The translations under genes and the position numbers were made by a program. This document shows, piece by piece, positions 57,001 through 64,000 of a stretch of DNA of 64,000 nucleotides (the first letter of the stretch is position 1; each line of letters begins with the position of its first letter). This DNA comes from Microbacterium sp. (GTDB lineage: Bacteria > Actinomycetota > Actinomycetes > Actinomycetales > Microbacteriaceae). The stretch spans positions 62,001-126,000 of the forward strand of contig PNMM01000001.1 of assembly GCA_013823625.1 (NCBI GenBank), in the 5' to 3' direction. Below the pieces are notes generated by a model. It was not told the DNA's origin, did not search any database, and was given only the letters and a program-made list of their open reading frames with translations.

Positions 57001-57813
57001 GGATCCGGATTCCCCGATGCACTGTCTGCCGCTGCGGCATCGGCGAACGTCGGAGGTCCGCTGCTGGTGACCGCGCCGAATAGCCTTCCCGCCGTCGTGA
57101 GAGACGAACTCGTTCGTCTCGATCCTCAGCGAGTGATCGTCGTGGGCGGGCCCACCGTCGTCTCTGAGTCAGTGCTCGATGCCGTCGACGCGCTGCTGCC
57201 GAGCGCCACGGTCGAGCGGCAGTTCGGTGCCGACCGATACGAGACGTCACGCGAAATCGCGCTCGACGCCTTCGTGCCGGGCGCGACACCCATCGCATTC
57301 ATTGCCACGGGGCGCAACTTCCCCGACGCTCTCGCTGCCTCGGCGGCGGCCGGGTCCCTCGGCGCGCCGGTGATTCTTGTTGACGGCTCGTCGTCGGTGC
57401 TCGATGCGTCCACCATTGCGTTGCTGTCAACCCTGCAGGTCGAGCGCGTGGCAATTGCGGGCGGAACGGCCGTGGTGAGCGCCCCCATCGAAAGTGCTTT
57501 GCGAACCCTGCTGGGCTCGGCAAATGTCACCCGATTTGGCGGTGCCGATCGATACCTCACGGCCGTGGCGATCAACGACGGCAACTTCATGTCGGCGAGT
57601 CGCGTGTACTTCGCAACGGGTCGAGACTTCCCTGACGCCTTGGCCGGTGCGGCGCTTGCCGGCGCGCAGGGGGCGCCGCTCTACACCGTGCCCGGCACGT
57701 GTGTACCGCGGGAGGTGCTCGACAGCATGGCCGGCCTCGGCGCGAGCGAGTACGTCATGCTGGGAGGAACAGGAGTGTTGTCGGCCTCGGTCGCATCACT
57801 CACCGCCTGCTAA
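54079..57813 (+). CDS. Large secreted surface protein: six regulatory-like repeats, fibronectin/Ig-like region, three CWB2 repeats
   Basis: 1244 residues from the ATG at 54079; GTG at 54010 and 54073 are alternatives. A signal peptide (ILAALVAAALAVSASVLGSAPQANA) is followed by six tandem ~97-residue units at residues ~45-640. Each has an S/T-I-S/T-G-x-V start, a PLADVEV-type strand, a DGxYTxxGLxPGxY motif and an aromatic YxEYYD segment. These resemble carboxypeptidase-regulatory/SdrD B-type folds. A fibronectin-like stretch, an Ig-like stretch (VDLQYQWMRDGAPIAGA) and CWB2 repeats at ~945, 1047 and 1152 follow. A stalk-like adhesin or wall scaffold is likely; no enzyme motif was found. Confidence 0.88.
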   Translation: MSTSFTPIASRSRAQQILAALVAAALAVSASVLGSAPQANAAPSASITGTVTAAEGGAPVEGITARWYKFNEFGGYFAGDTVTTGPDGTYTFSGLEPGLYSVNFVDDTNLYLSMWVADADPFTTNYRMELADGDLFTGADVSLLRAGSITGTVRDAATNAPLEAVEVSAEINREGLLYFGNAVTNADGEYALVGLRPGDAWVLTFNGQAQGYIVEYFDDAQNAADATPVVVAPGEVTAGVDATLARGGTISGSITRAASPGTPVEGVEVRAEGSNSTFFANTAADGTFQISALPDGDYRVVSDDAPGLVSRWWDGAYSFFDAEVITVSGGETVTGIDIALEESGTISGRVTGPTGDPLADVEVIAELGTSPDTLYTTTDANGEYVLEGVGPSTYLVYFQPSESVNVQSQYWPGVTLIADATPVQGIVAGAVSGIDVQLPEGSIISGTVTDEVSTDPIAGLTVYVESRSNQTGRYVSTDASGNWVSMGLPGASDYTVEFIDYFDVYVSEYYDGVRREADATRLTATVGETLGGIDASLVQAASVSGRVVDESGEGLDGIEVRFGLDGQFAEGSRSVRTAPDGRFTIEGLTPGQHRVLIGDLFSEPQLYRAEWFDNTYVPSEASLVSLLAGEDIIGFDVELAPNSAPEVPEATEVSLSNLESGYPTVSFTLPTSGPTPYGVQAVINFGSNGREYTGSTFDSLEWNLAEPWFWADYDGHARLSAQTFGADGQSAAVRELFTVGDGPSYPVTPEPQLVSAGGSSFTVSWDIGESGDGVDYWTWDLFTVGVPGEPYLQTGYEQGGDRYSSTQTISGLEPNTQYELYVMGFTDTDNTYWGQGFFSTTEGPEVLAFTESPVPTLTGGPRVGGLLTASAGAWAPAPVDLQYQWMRDGAPIAGAQGATYAPTASDVGARLSVSVTGSKSGYLTTMRTSTETTPVVDLADATSDRLAGADRFETAVAVSESAYAPGVSVVYLATGSGFPDALSAAAASANVGGPLLVTAPNSLPAVVRDELVRLDPQRVIVVGGPTVVSESVLDAVDALLPSATVERQFGADRYETSREIALDAFVPGATPIAFIATGRNFPDALAASAAAGSLGAPVILVDGSSSVLDASTIALLSTLQVERVAIAGGTAVVSAPIESALRTLLGSANVTRFGGADRYLTAVAINDGNFMSASRVYFATGRDFPDALAGAALAGAQGAPLYTVPGTCVPREVLDSMAGLGASEYVMLGGTGVLSASVASLTAC
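54211..56010 (+). repeat. Six tandem ~300-bp units encoding regulatory-like domains
   Basis: Units start near 54211, 54520, 54823, 55111, 55402 and 55702, so the period is 288-309 bp. They are conserved at protein level and divergent at DNA level, suggesting old duplications. Confidence 0.8.
56911..57811 (+). repeat. Three tandem CWB2 repeats (protein level)
   Basis: Units start near 56911, 57217 and 57532, about 310 bp apart, opening with LAGADRFETA, QFGADRYETS and FGGADRYLTA. Confidence 0.85.
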
Positions 57814-57821
57814 CGACGTCG

Positions 57822-59072
57822 TCAGTCGAAGCGGCCGCGCCACGATCTGTTGCGCGCGGCCGCAAAGGCTGAGGTCACAAAGAGCAGTAGGCCACCTTCG
57901 AAGAGCAGGTAGCTTTCGGTCATGCTCACGGTCGCGAGCAACACGAGCGTGAGCGCGGGCCACACATAGACAGTGCTGCGGCGATCGGTCGCCACAATCC
58001 ACGCGCGCACGAAGGCCAAGCTCAACGCGGCGAGAAGCACGATGATGCCCGCGAGCCCCAATTGCAGCCAGATGTCGGCATAAGCGTTGAGGGCGGAATC
58101 GGGATGCCCCCCACTGCTCGATCGCACGCTCGAGAACGGGTACACCTCGGTGGGCCAGATACCCACCCACCCCCAGCCGAGCACGGGTTGTTGCGCGACG
58201 AGGTCTCCGACCGCGCTCCAGACACTCGTGCGTTCTGAGACCTCGGCAGCAGCATCCACGAAGCCCACCAGCGGGCCGCGGAAGACCCACGCCAGCACGG
58301 CGAACACGAGCGCCGAGATGAGAAGCACCGATTGTGTCGCGCGCCGGGCGGTCGCTTCTTGGCGGCGGATCAGCACGAGAGCAAGGCCAACAACGAGCAC
58401 GGCGGCGAGCACCAGCAGGGCCACGGGGGAGCGCGCAAAGATGATCGTCGCTCCGGCGAGAGTGAGTGAGTAGGCGGTCAGGCCCCGCGAGACCGAACGT
58501 GTGCGGAACTCGATCCAGAAGCTCAACGCCGCGAGAGCACCGAGAAAGGCGAAGGCGTTACGGGTGCCCACGATGCCCTGCACGGGGCCGCCCTCGGAGA
58601 GGTCACCCGTGATGCCGATCCACAAGAACGGGGTGTCGAAGAGAACCCCGCTGAGGATCTCGAGCGCGAACGATGCCGTCAAGATGACGCGCAGGGCGTT
58701 GCCTACAGCGCGAACGAGCTGAATGAGGTCACGCACCAGGGCGATGTAGACGCCGAGAAAAGCGTAGGCAGCGGCGTAGGCGAGACCGCCGAGGGTCGCC
58801 CAGGTGTACTGGCTCCAGATGATGCTGACGGTCATGAGCGACAACAACGCGATGAGCGAAATGGGCAAGACGCCTCGCCACTCAACGCGCTCTGGTTGAC
58901 CGGCAAGGCTGAGAGCGGCGAGCACGACGAGCGCTGAGAGTATGGCGATACTGCCCGGCCACCCGAACAGAGCTCGAACCGCGAAGGTCGCGAGCGCTAC
59001 GCCAACGATGGTTTCGGTGAGCGCTTGCGTGAAGCGCGGCGACGAGAGAAAGGCACGCGCGGCGGCGATCAT
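57822..59072 (-). CDS. O-antigen ligase / Wzy polymerase-like membrane protein
   Basis: 416 residues with about ten helices. The Wzy_C-type motifs VGTRNAFAFLGALA (loop) and LGWGWVGIWPTEVYP followed by HPDSALNAYADIWLQLGLAG are characteristic of O-antigen ligase/polymerase proteins, with the large periplasmic-type loop between. It would polymerise or transfer lipid-linked glycan outside the membrane. The ATG overlaps the paralogue's stop by 4 bp. In a Gram-positive cell the acceptor is more likely another glycan or protein than lipid A. The 3' end is 8 bp from the large CWB2 gene. Confidence 0.85.
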   Translation of the reverse strand: MIAAARAFLSSPRFTQALTETIVGVALATFAVRALFGWPGSIAILSALVVLAALSLAGQPERVEWRGVLPISLIALLSLMTVSIIWSQYTWATLGGLAYAAAYAFLGVYIALVRDLIQLVRAVGNALRVILTASFALEILSGVLFDTPFLWIGITGDLSEGGPVQGIVGTRNAFAFLGALAALSFWIEFRTRSVSRGLTAYSLTLAGATIIFARSPVALLVLAAVLVVGLALVLIRRQEATARRATQSVLLISALVFAVLAWVFRGPLVGFVDAAAEVSERTSVWSAVGDLVAQQPVLGWGWVGIWPTEVYPFSSVRSSSGGHPDSALNAYADIWLQLGLAGIIVLLAALSLAFVRAWIVATDRRSTVYVWPALTLVLLATVSMTESYLLFEGGLLLFVTSAFAAARNRSWRGRFD

Positions 59073-60409
59073 GGGCCGCCTCCGTTCTCGACGCGAGACC
59101 CGGCATCAGCGGGCGCGGTCGGCACCGTGATCGTGCTCGTGACCGCGGCGACGCCGCGCAACCGGCTCGCGACAGCGAGCCAGACGAGCAACGCAAAGCC
59201 CGCTTCTACCAGCAGGCGCGACTCGGCGAGGCTGTGCACGATGAGCACCGTGAGCAGCAAGCCGGGCAACAGGCGCAGGGCGGGGGATGCGGGGGCATCG
59301 CCGAGCGGAGCATCCACCGACCACGACAACACGCGCAGGCCGGTCGTCGCCACGAGAATCGCAAAGACCACGAGCCCCACCCAGCCGAGTTGCATGAGCA
59401 CATCGAGCCACGCGTTGTGGGCCTGCAAGTAGGTCACGCCGTTGATCACGACGAGGTCGTTGAAGGGTTCGACCCAGGGCACCCAGTAGCTCACCCAGCC
59501 CCACCCCACCACGGGTCGCTGTGCTGCCAGGTCGATGACGGCGGCCCAAATGTCGAGCCGCCCGGTGAGGTCTTCACTGCGGCCAACGATGGCGAGCAGT
59601 GTTTCGCGAAACGCGATCGCTGCGGCAACGACACCGGCGAGTGCGACAACGGTAAGGCTATAGAGCGTGAGCCTCCCGCGAGTGGAGAGCCGCCGAGCGA
59701 GCAGCAGAATGCCCAGGGCAACGACCGCGGCGAGCCCTGCCACGAGCACCGTCGAGGATCGCGTGAGCGCGAGCGTCAGTAGCGATGCGCCCAGCCAGCC
59801 CCACCCTGCCACCACGCCGACGCGGCGCTCGGCGAGTTGAATGGCGAAGACGATGACGGCGAGTAGCGCCGCGAAAGCGAGCAGGTTCGCATTGCCGACA
59901 ATGCCTTGAATGCGGCCGCCCTCGAAGAGCAGGTTGCGCGACCAGTAGAAGGCTTTCGGAAACGGTTCTTCCCACGAGACCCACAAGGGCAACACGGGCC
60001 GCTGCAGCACGGCGGCGACGAAGAGCTCGAAAACGATCGATAGGCCGATGATGTAGCGAAGGGCCAGACCCAGGGCGCGCACCATTTGCTCGAGAGTGAG
60101 CGTGTGAGCCATGACGATGCCCACGAAGGCTGTGGCGAACGACAGCAGCACGCCCAGGGCCGATGCGCCCGGGTAGAACGACCACACGATCGAGAGCACC
60201 ATGAGGCCCAGCAGGGTACCAAGGGCGATCGGGATGCGCCGTAGGTCAACGCGCTTCTGCACCGCGACAACGACCCACGCCACGAGAACCGCGACGACGA
60301 TCACACCCCAGCCATACCAACTCAGCAGGTTGCGCCACGCATCACCCGCCAGAAGCGTGAAGAGCGTGACCGCGGCAAGAGCCACGCGCCGTTCGCGAAG
60401 CCACGTCAT
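59069..60409 (-). CDS. O-antigen ligase / Wzy polymerase-like membrane protein, paralogue
   Basis: 446 residues with about ten helices. It repeats the same blocks: EGGRIQGIVGNANLLAFAALLA, RPVVGWGWVSYWVPWVEPF and YLQAHNAWLDVLMQLGWVG. The H in AHNAW is the usual ligase-family His. It shares the operon with the following copy and is clearly an ancient tandem duplicate, though they differ in most helices. Two ligases could join two different polymers or act on different ends. A TAGGCT is six bases before the ATG. Confidence 0.86.
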   Translation of the reverse strand: MTWLRERRVALAAVTLFTLLAGDAWRNLLSWYGWGVIVVAVLVAWVVVAVQKRVDLRRIPIALGTLLGLMVLSIVWSFYPGASALGVLLSFATAFVGIVMAHTLTLEQMVRALGLALRYIIGLSIVFELFVAAVLQRPVLPLWVSWEEPFPKAFYWSRNLLFEGGRIQGIVGNANLLAFAALLAVIVFAIQLAERRVGVVAGWGWLGASLLTLALTRSSTVLVAGLAAVVALGILLLARRLSTRGRLTLYSLTVVALAGVVAAAIAFRETLLAIVGRSEDLTGRLDIWAAVIDLAAQRPVVGWGWVSYWVPWVEPFNDLVVINGVTYLQAHNAWLDVLMQLGWVGLVVFAILVATTGLRVLSWSVDAPLGDAPASPALRLLPGLLLTVLIVHSLAESRLLVEAGFALLVWLAVASRLRGVAAVTSTITVPTAPADAGSRVENGGGP

Positions 60410-60415
60410 GCGTCG

Positions 60416-60421
60416 AGCCTA
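60416..60421 (-). promoter_or_regulatory. -10 hexamer for leaderless ligase operon
   Basis: TAGGCT on the minus strand (AGCCTA on +) ends six bases before the ATG at 60409. Confidence 0.6.
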
Positions 60422-60456
60422 CCCGCGCAGTTCGTGACACCATGAGGGGCACTCGT

Positions 60457-60462
60457 TACGGT
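60457..60462 (+). promoter_or_regulatory. Putative -10 of the methyltransferase-GT2 gene
   Basis: TACGGT fits TAnnnT and lies 32 bases before the ATG at 60495, leaving a leader of about 25 nt without a strong ribosome site. Confidence 0.35.
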
Positions 60463-60494
60463 GCGCTCGCCTGAGGCATGAAACGGATTCTGAC

Positions 60495-63296
60495 ATGAGC
60501 CTGACCTGGATAGACGGTGCCGATCATGCGCGGTGCATCCCGTGCGATCGAGACCGTGACGTCGAGCAGCTCTTCACGGCCCAGACGTCGATTGGCACTC
60601 CGATGCGGGGCACGCTGTGCCCAACGTGTGGCTCGGTGACGGTGCACGGGGGCGAGATGCAGGTCGAGCCTGACGACGTCTTCGTTGACCACTATCTGCA
60701 GTCCGAGGCCGGGATCGACACGATTGTGCAGAACCTGTATCGCGTCGACCGGGGCCCGGGAACGAACTTTCTCGACGTCGGCGCCAACTACGGGTTCGCC
60801 GTTCGCTATGCACGCGACGTTCTCGGCTGGAACGCGCTCGGTGTCGAACCCTCATACGCTGGCCGCCGCGGTGCACGCGAACTCGGTGTTGAGATTCTCG
60901 ATCAGTATGTGACGGCCGAAACACGCTTGCAGCGCCGGTTCGACGTCATCTTGGCCTCGGAAGTCATTGAACACGTCGCAGATCCGCGAGAGTTTGTCGT
61001 CGCCATGCGCGCCCACCTTGCGCCAAATGGCGTGTTGATCATGACCACACCGGCTGCTGAGATTGTGCGCCCTGCCACCGAGTCGTGGGCGATCCAGGCC
61101 GTGGGCCCGGGAGGCCATCTCTTTCTTGCCTCGGCAGAGGCGCTGCAGTCGATTCTGAGCGATGCCGGGTTTGGCAGTTTCGCGGTTGAGCGTGACGGCC
61201 CCACCCTCTACGTTGCCGCATCCGTCGAATCGGGGCGGAGCCTCACCGTTGCGTCGCACGGGCCGAGCGCTGAGCAGGTTGCCACATTCTTTGCCAGTAT
61301 CGAGGCCGATCCCGCGAGCCCTGTGACGCTTCGTGCGGCGATGTCTGTTCGGCACTATCGAACGCTCGTCAACATGGGCCACGATGCGGCAACTGATGAG
61401 GCGACGATGATCGACACCGTGCTCTCGGCGCACGGCATCAACCTTGCAGATCCCGCCGCGCTTTCTCGCCGCATTGCCGCGGGTGAACCGATGCCGATTC
61501 TCGTCGCCCCGGCTGCCTTCGCGTGCGGAATGCGCCGCGTCGTTCATCGAACGGAGTGGGCGCAGGCTGCCGCGTTCTTCGCGCTTGCTGAAGCGTCGGT
61601 GGCCGACAAGCGGGCGCGGTTTCACACGTTCGACGGTGACTCGCGAATCATCGAGTCAGCGGCCCGACAGCATCGCGTGCTCGCGCTGCTGCACACAGAC
61701 CCCGCCGCCGCCGCGTCGCTGTGGTTGCACCTTGTCGATTCCGCAACGGCGGTTGAGCCTGCGCACTGGACGGTGCGTCTCTGCGTCGAGGCATCCGTTC
61801 TGGGGCACAGCTCGTACGTCGAGAGCATGCTCGATTCGTTGGCGCACGCGATCATCGAGTTGGGAGCCGACGGGCGAGCAGATTCGGCCATCGCGGGGCT
61901 AGACGGCGCTTACCTTCTGAGCCGGGCTGCGGTCGGTCGAGGTGATCGATGGTGCGCAACTCAGTGGGCATCGGTCGCCGAACAGATGCTGGATGCTCGG
62001 CGCTCGGTTCTGCCCGCCGAATGGGTCGATGCCGCTGTCGATCGCTTTCGCGAACTCCGCGACGAGATCACTCCGTTGCAAACAGAGGTCATTCCGTCGA
62101 CCGTGCCGATGCCGGGGCCCGAGCACGAAGCCATGCTGTGGCCGGAAGTCTCACCGGCAGCAGAGCCCGGCAGCATCTCGGTCATCATGGCCCTGTATCG
62201 AGGCGAGCGATATGTGCGAGACGCACTCGACTCGATCGCCGCTCAATCTCGACTGCCCGGTGAAGTGATCGTCGTCGATGACGGATCGCCCGACAATGCT
62301 GCCTCGCTTCTCGAGAGCGTGACTCTGCCGTTCGAGCTACGGATCATCCGCCAAGGCAACGCCGGACAAAGCGCTGCCCGAAACACGGGCATTCGCGCAG
62401 CGCGAGGCGAGTTCATTGCCTTTCTCGATCAAGACGACCTCTGGCGGCCAGAGCATCTTGAGGTGCTTGCTGAGACATTAGGAGCAGACCCTTCGCTCGC
62501 CTGGGTTTTCGCCGACTTCGACCTGATCGACGCCGACGGCAACACTCTGGTCGGCTCTTACTTGACCGAGACCGGGGTTGTGCTCGAGCGGCGCACGGCC
62601 GCCGACACTGTGCGAACAGACATCATGGCGCTCCCTTCGGCGAGCCTCATGCGGCGAAGTGCTCTTGAGCTGGTGCGGGGTTTCGATCGACGTCTGTCTG
62701 GGTACGAAGACGACGAGCTCTACCTTCGGCTGTATCGACGGGGCTTCGCCATTGCCGCGCAACCGCGAAGCAGAATTCGCTATCGAACTCATCCGGCTAA
62801 TGCGTCGTCGTCGGTGGCGTTTCTGCGTAGCCGGCTCGTGTATTTGCAGTTGGTGGCCGCCCGTTTTCCGGCCACGGCACACACTCCGCCGATCGCAGAG
62901 ATCGCCGCACCTCGGCTTCTACAGTCGACGGTCTCTGACTATTTCACAGCGCTGACGGTGGGCGACGATCAGCTTGCCCGCGAGGTCGCGTGGGCCGCCT
63001 CACAGATGTTGCCTCTTGCGCGCGACGTGACGGTCAAGCGCCGCGTTGGTCTTGCGCTCATGATGCGGCCTCGAACCATGCGAGGCACGTTGTCGCTCTT
63101 GAGTCGCCTGCCTTTGGGGCTTCGCCGTCGGTTCTTGCCGCCGATGATCATCAATGCCGTGGGCCGAGTGCCGTCGCGTCGCAATCGCAGTTCGAGCTGG
63201 TCGATCGCCAACGACCATCGGCCTCGATGGATCGGTCTTCCGCGGCGCTCTTTTGCCGACAAGACGACCGAGGCCTCACCGCGCACGTCACGCTGA
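60495..63296 (+). CDS. Bifunctional SAM methyltransferase - GT2 glycosyltransferase
   Basis: 933 residues. Residues 10-50 hold Cys pairs (CIPC, CPTC), possibly a zinc ribbon. The methyltransferase domain (~85-235) has FLDVGANYGFAVRYA, VEPSYAGRRGARELG, ILASEVIEHVADPREFV, and PAAEIVRPAT, as in Methyltransf_23. A helical linker of ~320 residues, probably TPR-like, leads to a GT2 domain (~560-790): SISVIMALYRGERYVRDALD, VIVVDDGSPDNAAS, GQSAARNTGIRAA, IAFLDQDDLW (DXD) and SGYEDDELYLRLYRRG. Such fusions could methylate and extend a glycan, for example capping a chain. Substrate is unknown. Confidence 0.87.
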   Translation: MSLTWIDGADHARCIPCDRDRDVEQLFTAQTSIGTPMRGTLCPTCGSVTVHGGEMQVEPDDVFVDHYLQSEAGIDTIVQNLYRVDRGPGTNFLDVGANYGFAVRYARDVLGWNALGVEPSYAGRRGARELGVEILDQYVTAETRLQRRFDVILASEVIEHVADPREFVVAMRAHLAPNGVLIMTTPAAEIVRPATESWAIQAVGPGGHLFLASAEALQSILSDAGFGSFAVERDGPTLYVAASVESGRSLTVASHGPSAEQVATFFASIEADPASPVTLRAAMSVRHYRTLVNMGHDAATDEATMIDTVLSAHGINLADPAALSRRIAAGEPMPILVAPAAFACGMRRVVHRTEWAQAAAFFALAEASVADKRARFHTFDGDSRIIESAARQHRVLALLHTDPAAAASLWLHLVDSATAVEPAHWTVRLCVEASVLGHSSYVESMLDSLAHAIIELGADGRADSAIAGLDGAYLLSRAAVGRGDRWCATQWASVAEQMLDARRSVLPAEWVDAAVDRFRELRDEITPLQTEVIPSTVPMPGPEHEAMLWPEVSPAAEPGSISVIMALYRGERYVRDALDSIAAQSRLPGEVIVVDDGSPDNAASLLESVTLPFELRIIRQGNAGQSAARNTGIRAARGEFIAFLDQDDLWRPEHLEVLAETLGADPSLAWVFADFDLIDADGNTLVGSYLTETGVVLERRTAADTVRTDIMALPSASLMRRSALELVRGFDRRLSGYEDDELYLRLYRRGFAIAAQPRSRIRYRTHPANASSSVAFLRSRLVYLQLVAARFPATAHTPPIAEIAAPRLLQSTVSDYFTALTVGDDQLAREVAWAASQMLPLARDVTVKRRVGLALMMRPRTMRGTLSLLSRLPLGLRRRFLPPMIINAVGRVPSRRNRSSSWSIANDHRPRWIGLPRRSFADKTTEASPRTSR

Positions 63297-63316
63297 TGAG
63301 GTGCCGTCGACCTGCA

Positions 63317-64000
63317 TCATGACGACGGGCGTCGCCCAGTCGCACGGCGCCGAAAGGGTGCTGTGATGCGCCACGATCGTGAGCGCTCGAAGTCGTCTCG
63401 AAGTGAGGCCAGCGCCGCAGCGGCAGAAGCTCGTTCTTCGAGCCGCACACTCTCGATCGCCGCGTTGAACAGTGAAGCGTCGACAGTCCACGCGTCAACG
63501 ACGGTCTGGAGGTCGGCTGTGCTCAGTTGATTGATCAAGATTTCGCGGAGCGCCGGAGACCGGGCATCCCACGTCGTCCACTGCGAGTGGGCGCTATCGG
63601 CATGCCAGCGCTTGGTGTACCAGGCATCCATTCGGCCAATGGGGCCGCGTTCCACGAGTGACAGCGCCCACAGCACATCGCTGTACTGGTCATCGGTGAT
63701 CCCCGGGGGTAACGGTCGAACAGCCGAGGTGCGCACGACTGATCGATAGAGCACGCCGAGATCGGCGGGTCGCCCGCTCAGCAGCGCAGCGAGCGCTGCA
63801 GCGATGCGCTCGCGTGAGTCAGAGAGCTCAACAAACGACGGCACGTCGAGCACAAGTCGGCGAGCGGGCTCGACGTCGTCGAACGAGCGAACAGGGCCAC
63901 AGGCAGCCACCACGTCGCGCTTCTCTTCGAGAACCGCTTCGGCCGCCGTGATCCAATCGACTCCAATGTGGTCGTCGTGCGAGTGCCACATCAGATACGG
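63317..64000 (-). CDS. GT2 glycosyltransferase, C-terminal part (truncated by window edge)
   Basis: The track gives 224 residues from an internal Met, but the frame stays open to the edge (PYL before that Met), so the gene begins outside. PYLMWHSHDDH near the visible start has the GT2 DXD-type acidic motif. The remaining protein (ITAAEAVLEEKRDVVAACGPV) and C-terminal helical part with a basic tail (RSWRITAPFRRRATGRR) fit a GT2 C-terminus. The N-terminal nucleotide site is missing. It converges with the methyltransferase-GT2 gene 20 bp away. Confidence 0.65.
   Translation of the reverse strand, partial: PYLMWHSHDDHIGVDWITAAEAVLEEKRDVVAACGPVRSFDDVEPARRLVLDVPSFVELSDSRERIAAALAALLSGRPADLGVLYRSVVRTSAVRPLPPGITDDQYSDVLWALSLVERGPIGRMDAWYTKRWHADSAHSQWTTWDARSPALREILINQLSTADLQTVVDAWTVDASLFNAAIESVRLEERASAAAALASLRDDFERSRSWRITAPFRRRATGRRPSS

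Overview
The window looks like a chromosomal segment of a high-GC Gram-positive actinobacterium, most likely Microbacteriaceae. The grounds are strong GC bias, frequent GTG starts, stop/start overlaps (GTGA, ATGA, TGATG), actinobacterial acyl-CoA carboxylase and biotin ligase genes next to purK-purE and an LCP gene, and several secreted proteins ending in cell-wall-binding repeat 2 (CWB2) domains. A genus cannot be fixed from sequence alone. I saw no tRNA, rRNA, CRISPR array, transposase or phage gene, and no stretch over about 300 bp lacks a gene.

Layout. (1) 1-4.3 kb: 5' end of an acyl-CoA carboxylase beta-subunit gene, divergent from a tightly overlapped sialic-acid-type cassette: sialyltransferase-like protein, NeuA, a SAF-less NeuB and a DUF6716 putative glycosyltransferase. 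(2) 4.3-9.1 kb: conserved housekeeping block with birA, a PH-domain membrane protein, gtrA, purK, purE and a LytR-CpsA-Psr attachment enzyme. (3) 9.1-18.9 kb: dTDP-L-rhamnose genes rmlB, rmlD, rmlC, rmlA with probable rhamnosyltransferases. (4) 19-25.8 kb: Wzt/Wzm ABC exporter with a cargo-binding Wzt tail, a DUF2304/GT2 pair, a Wzx-like flippase, a UDP-GlcNAc 2-epimerase-like enzyme and another GT2. (5) 26-34.2 kb: two tandem DUF2142 membrane proteins, a UDP-sugar dehydrogenase, a second DUF2304/GT2 pair and WbpD/WbpE/WbpB homologues. (6) 34.2-45.9 kb: glycosyltransferases, an O-acyltransferase, a second 2-epimerase, a PglK-like ABC flippase and the first CWB2 protein. (7) 45.9-48.6 kb: HisH2-HisF2-WbpG amidotransferase cassette. 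(8) 48.7-57.8 kb: three more CWB2 proteins (one a GDSGG serine protease, one with six regulatory-like repeats) and a galE-like gene. (9) 57.8-64 kb: tandem O-antigen ligase/polymerase-like proteins, a methyltransferase-GT2 fusion and a truncated GT2.

How it may fit together. Most of the window encodes synthesis, export and attachment of surface glycans. Three nucleotide-sugar routes can be read directly: CMP-nonulosonate (NeuB/NeuA), dTDP-L-rhamnose (RmlABCD), and the WbpA/B/E/D plus 2-epimerase route to UDP-2,3-diacetamido uronic acid. The separate HisH2/HisF2/WbpG cassette could turn the last product into a 3-acetamidino sugar, as known for Pseudomonas aeruginosa O5 O-antigen. Three membrane export devices and two ligase/polymerase-like proteins suggest more than one polymer. 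The LCP enzyme and CWB2 proteins would act at the cell wall.

A recurring regulatory signal is a TAnnnT -10 hexamer ending 6-8 nt before the start codon with no Shine-Dalgarno sequence. It occurs at 14 genes on both strands and points to widespread leaderless transcription.
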